DNA of 64,000 nucleotides. Origin: Xanthomonas floridensis (lineage in GTDB: Bacteria; Pseudomonadota; Gammaproteobacteria; Xanthomonadales; Xanthomonadaceae). The notes under the pieces were generated by a model that saw nothing but the letters and a program-made list of their open reading frames with translations, was not told the origin of the DNA and did not search any database. How positions within the stretch are numbered: the first letter of the stretch is position 1; the number at the start of each line of letters is the position of its first letter. The position numbers were made by a program, and so were the translations under genes. This document shows, piece by piece, positions 61,266-64,000 of this stretch. Location of the stretch: assembly GCF_001642575.1 (NCBI RefSeq), contig NZ_LXNG01000003.1, positions 87,895 through 151,894 of the forward strand, read 5' to 3'.

Positions 61266-61872
61266 GACAGTTCTCCAGACCCTGGCGGCGCGGAGGTGTC
61301 ACGCGGGACGCAGGTCCTTGGGGATCACGATGGATCGGAATCACGCAATTTTAGAACTTGCGAGTACTGAAATTAAATTTGTTTAACAAATGAAATGTTC
61401 CGGACATGGAACAGCCTTGCAATTCAGGCGGTTGAAGCACTCGGGTCTTGCAAGATCACCGGGTCAGACGGCATGCAGGAGCGCTCTGCGGGTGCACTGG
61501 GCGGCCACATGCGGCACGACGGCCGCGCTGCGATCTTGTTCGATCGCAATGGGAGCTGGCGATCGGCTCGCGGCGGATCGGTGGGGGGCGGAACCTGTCA
61601 AAGCCCAGCCGGCAGCGTGCAGTTGGACGTGCGTCGCGCTGCTTCTTGACAGTCAATGAGACTCCAGACACTGTGCGCGCTGCGGTCAGGGGGCTGCATC
61701 ACGCGCGTCGCGCACATCCACGCCGGTGTGCCACGGCCGGTGCCTTGGGCATTGCAGTGATGCGGGGACGCCCCCGGAGAGATGACGGCAACTGCGCCAC
61801 TTCCAGACGCCGTCGGGTTCGCCCGCGCGCGCACGGATGCGGGAACGATGGGGACCACGCATGGGGAATACG
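61266..61872. other. Intergenic region, nothing convincing
   Basis: About 600 bp. An AT-rich stretch at 61350-61395 next to the kinase start probably holds its promoter. No repeat family member or convincing gene. Confidence 0.4.
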
Positions 61873-62700
61873 ATGAAAAGGACTGCAACACTGCTGTTGG
61901 CCTGCACGGCGCTTGGCGTCACGGCACAGGCTTCGGCGCAATCGCTGTCGCGCGGCTGGGACAGCTACCGGCAGCAGCAAAAGCAGCCGCAGGCCGGTGC
62001 GCAGGGGGCCCCTGCGCCGGCAGCGCCGCCGTCGCGTCCATCGCAAGCCGGCAGCGGCGGCGCGCCGACCGCTGTCGGTGGAAGCGGCAGCGCAGGTGTG
62101 GTCGACCAGACCGGCGGATTTGCCACCGTCACGGCGCAGACGCCTGCGGTAGATGCGCCGCCTGCGCCGGCGTACGCAGCAGCGCCAGTACCAGCAACGG
62201 GCATTGCGCGGACTGAGCAATCGCGTATCGACAGCGGCGCGTTTATCAGCGTGCAGCGCGGTAGGGGCGAGGTGTTCAGTGGCTACAAGCAGGACATGCT
62301 TGGCCTCAGTGCCGGCTATCGCTGGCGTGCCGGCTCGGTGACGTTGATCGGGCTCGAGGGATCGGTTGGGCGCCTGGACCGCGGAGACTCGACCGACGAT
62401 GTCTTTATCCCCGCAGTGAAGTTTGGCGGCATCGGCGGTACGGCCCGCTTCAATTTTGGTGACACTCCACTGTTTGCTGTGGTGCGGATTGGCTCATGGT
62501 ATGCGGAGGTCGCAGAAATGAGTGATGAAATCTACGGTGGCTACGCGAGCCTTGGCCTGGGCGTCGATATCGGCAAGCACGCGAGTGTGAGCGCGATGTA
62601 TACCAACTACATTTACGCCAACGATTACTATGACTACGCCGAAGACACCACCATCAATCGTGCCGATGTACTGAACGCGGCACTCGAAGTCCGCTTCTAA
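61873..62700 (+). CDS. Outer-membrane beta-barrel protein
   Basis: 275 residues. Signal peptide MKRTATLLLACTALGVTAQA then a long Gln/Pro/Ala/Gly-rich linker (~30-115, with APAAPPSRPS and PAPAYAAAP). The C-terminal ~160 residues alternate strands: GAFISVQRGR, LGLSAGYRW, GSVTLIGLEGSVG, and end NAALEVRF with the terminal Phe needed for outer-membrane insertion. Eight-strand OmpA/OmpX-like barrel with a flexible periplasmic arm is likely. ATG 61873; ATG 61861 also possible. Confidence 0.85.
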   Translation: MKRTATLLLACTALGVTAQASAQSLSRGWDSYRQQQKQPQAGAQGAPAPAAPPSRPSQAGSGGAPTAVGGSGSAGVVDQTGGFATVTAQTPAVDAPPAPAYAAAPVPATGIARTEQSRIDSGAFISVQRGRGEVFSGYKQDMLGLSAGYRWRAGSVTLIGLEGSVGRLDRGDSTDDVFIPAVKFGGIGGTARFNFGDTPLFAVVRIGSWYAEVAEMSDEIYGGYASLGLGVDIGKHASVSAMYTNYIYANDYYDYAEDTTINRADVLNAALEVRF

Positions 62701-62718
62701 TGTAAGCGAACGATCCAG

Positions 62719-62746
62719 GAAGGGCGGGCGGTAGCGTCCGCCCTTC
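62719..62746 (+). terminator. Hairpin after the outer-membrane gene
   Basis: Stem AGGGCGGGCG/CGTCCGCCCT with a GTAG loop; no T run, so a weak terminator or stabilising hairpin. Confidence 0.55.
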
Positions 62747-62906
62747 TGCGTCAGATGTAGTTCAACAGCGACTTGGCAGGTGGCAATTCTGTTTGAGGCC
62801 GCACCTTGAAGCCGGGCCGTATACGGTCATTGGCGTTGCACGGGCATCCATGCGGGTTGTTGTAGTGTCACGGTCAACGCATTGACTCAGCCGTTGGCGA
62901 GGGCAG

Positions 62907-63518
62907 ATGGACGCATTGGCGCAGTTTTTGACGGACGAGCAGGACCCGACGGCAGTGGGCAAGATCCTGCCCAAGGTCAGCGAGTTGCTGACTCGCGACG
63001 AGCAGGTCGAGTACATCGCCGTGCAGAAGAAGATGGTGATGAACCTGTCACCTGACGCGGTGGTGCTGACCAACCGCAGGTTCATCGTGGTCTACCCGAA
63101 ACTGTTCGGCATGACGTTTCGCGATTTCCCCTGGCGCGAGGTGCTCGATGTGCACATGAGCGAACAGATGCTCGGGGCCACCATCATGTGCCGCACCACG
63201 CAGGGCGCGTACGCATCCATCGATAGCCTTCCAAAAAAGCAGGCGCGGCGCGTGTATGCCTATGCGCAGCAGGTGGAAGAATCCGCCTACGAAAAACGCC
63301 AGCAGCTGGAATTCGACAAGTTGCGCGCGTCGGCCGGCGGTGTGGTGGTGCACGCTCCTGCAGCGCAGGGTGCGGTGCCTTCGGCTCCGCCGATCGCGGT
63401 GGCCGTCACCGATGATCCGATGCAGGTGCTGAGCAAGCTCAAGCAGCTATTGGATGCGGGTTTGGTCACGCAGGAAGAATTCGATGCCAAAAAAGCCGAG
63501 GTGTTGGCACGGCTGTAA
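62907..63518 (+). CDS. PH-like (YokE/bPH) and SHOCT domain protein
   Basis: 203 residues. Residues ~35-120 form a bacterial PH-like domain (YIAVQKKMVMNLSPDAVVLTN, RRFIVVYP, WREVLDVHMS); after an Ala/Pro linker comes a C-terminal SHOCT motif (LSKLKQLLDAGLVTQEEFDA). SHOCT domains mediate oligomerisation; the PH part may bind membranes or proteins. No signal peptide. ATG 62907 after GGGCAG. Function unknown. Stand-alone. Confidence 0.9.
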   Translation: MDALAQFLTDEQDPTAVGKILPKVSELLTRDEQVEYIAVQKKMVMNLSPDAVVLTNRRFIVVYPKLFGMTFRDFPWREVLDVHMSEQMLGATIMCRTTQGAYASIDSLPKKQARRVYAYAQQVEESAYEKRQQLEFDKLRASAGGVVVHAPAAQGAVPSAPPIAVAVTDDPMQVLSKLKQLLDAGLVTQEEFDAKKAEVLARL

Positions 63519-63576
63519 GGCTGCTGACAGATTCAGCAGGTAGCCGTCAGCTGGCGGGGATTGCGCGGCCCAAGAA

Positions 63577-63628
63577 TGCCTGACAAGACGTAGCGAGCAG
63601 TCGTAAGCCGTGCGGACGGTGCGCCTAG
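63577..63628 (-). repeat. Left part of the palindromic repeat, cut by IS481 element
   Basis: GCCTGACAAGACGTAGCGAG and CAGTCGTAAGCCGTGCGGAC match the first ~50 bp of the repeat (orientation of 35086-35226). The similarity stops exactly at the CTAG before the insertion sequence. Confidence 0.8.
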
Positions 63629-63629
63629 A

Positions 63630-64000
63630 TGTGATCTCTCAGTAGGTTGTTCATCCGGGGCATCTCTGGAAGATGGGGGATACCAAGCCAACCCAGCCCC
63701 CAGGAGCCCCGGATGAACCTGCATAAACATGCCCGTTTGAGCCCTCGCGGTCGAGCCCTGCTTGTGGATCGCATCCTTGTTCAGGGGTTGCGCGTGGAAG
63801 AAGCGGCGCATGCGGCCGGTGTCAGCGTCCGAACGGCCTACAAATGGCTCAAGCGCTTTAAGGAAGAGGGGGAAGAAGGGTTGACTGACCGTACCTCCCG
63901 GCCTCACAAGTGCCCCCATGCCACGCCTAAGCACGTTGTGGATCAGGTCATCGCGCAGCGCCGTGCACGCCATACGTATCGGCAGATCGCCCAGCAGTTG
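63630..64000 (+). mobile_element. IS481-family insertion sequence (5' part)
   Basis: Left end taken as TGTGATCTCTCAGTAGG at 63630, directly after CCTAGA, which fits the NCTAGN target known for IS481. The transposase gene begins 83 bp inside. The right end, and so the target duplication, lies outside the window. Confidence 0.85.
63713..64000 (+). CDS. IS481 family transposase (N-terminal part)
   Basis: The first 96 residues are visible; the gene runs off the right edge, so the DDE core is not seen. The start MNLHKHARLSPRGRALLVDR, the helix-turn-helix VEEAAHAAGVSVRTAYKWLK and the block EEGLTDRTSRPH are typical of IS481 transposases. ATG 63713 preceded by AGGAG. Nothing suggests inactivation in the visible part. 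Confidence 0.93.
   Translation, partial: MNLHKHARLSPRGRALLVDRILVQGLRVEEAAHAAGVSVRTAYKWLKRFKEEGEEGLTDRTSRPHKCPHATPKHVVDQVIAQRRARHTYRQIAQQL

Noticed and set aside
61390..61659. Short plus-strand frames after the kinase gene
   Set aside because: No ribosome site, no coding bias, no recognisable family.

Overview
The window looks like a Xanthomonas chromosome (inferred from the GC-rich, strongly GC3-biased coding, the gene families present and the dispersed repeats; species cannot be fixed from the sequence alone). It holds about 58 protein genes, a tandem tRNA-like locus, a candidate small RNA, several hairpin terminators, a family of palindromic ~140 bp repeats and the 5' part of an IS481-family element at the right edge. 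No CRISPR array, prophage or large biosynthetic cluster is present.

Layout. 1-2.2 kb (minus): small-GTPase module with two roadblock proteins and an unrecognised partner. 2.6-7.3 kb: arginase, paired entericidin-like lipoproteins, CsbD, TrpS, MBL hydrolase. 8-13.8 kb: M28 peptidase, Rap1a/Tai-like secreted protein, two EamA exporters (YedA-like, RarD), lipoprotein hydrolase. 14-21 kb: MacAB-like export operon (minus) divergent from a DesK/DesR-type two-component system. 21.4-25.5 kb: ThuA protein; SrpA-like catalase plus cytochrome b561 divergent from an ECF sigma/anti-sigma pair. 25.9-30.8 kb (minus): M17 aminopeptidase, HAD phosphatase, AI-2E-family permease, YqjD/E/K-like stress cluster. 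30.9-39.6 kb: DegP-type protease, Lys/Ala-rich histone-like protein, DUF3313 lipoprotein, OmpR/QseC-type two-component system, TIGR01777 epimerase, DUF4142 lipoprotein and small unknowns. 40-43.4 kb: DUF3182 plus alpha/beta hydrolase, glycine-zipper protein with an internal duplication. 43.6-47 kb (minus): RtcB RNA ligase and slipin, preceded by two fused, degenerate tRNA-like sequences, a palindrome and a weak sigma54-like promoter; a candidate sRNA lies further upstream. 47.7-50.6 kb: desT-desC-desB-like fatty acid desaturation locus with a palindromic operator. 50.9-57.2 kb: EAL phosphodiesterase, lipocalin, ComM, UbiK, P-II protein. 58.4-64 kb: GH84 glycosidase, RIO/Kdo-kinase-like protein, outer-membrane barrel, PH-SHOCT protein, IS481.

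The most interesting locus is 43.6-47 kb. RtcB repairs broken RNA, and the Salmonella rtcBA operon carries tRNA-like Y RNAs. Here a different arrangement is seen: a conjoined pair of tRNA-like folds (one with an intact UCC anticodon arm but a half-broken acceptor stem, one with an encoded CCA end but a shortened anticodon loop) in the leader of a slipin-rtcB operon. The second theme is a palindromic repeat family present in at least seven copies, one of which has been entered by the IS481 element.
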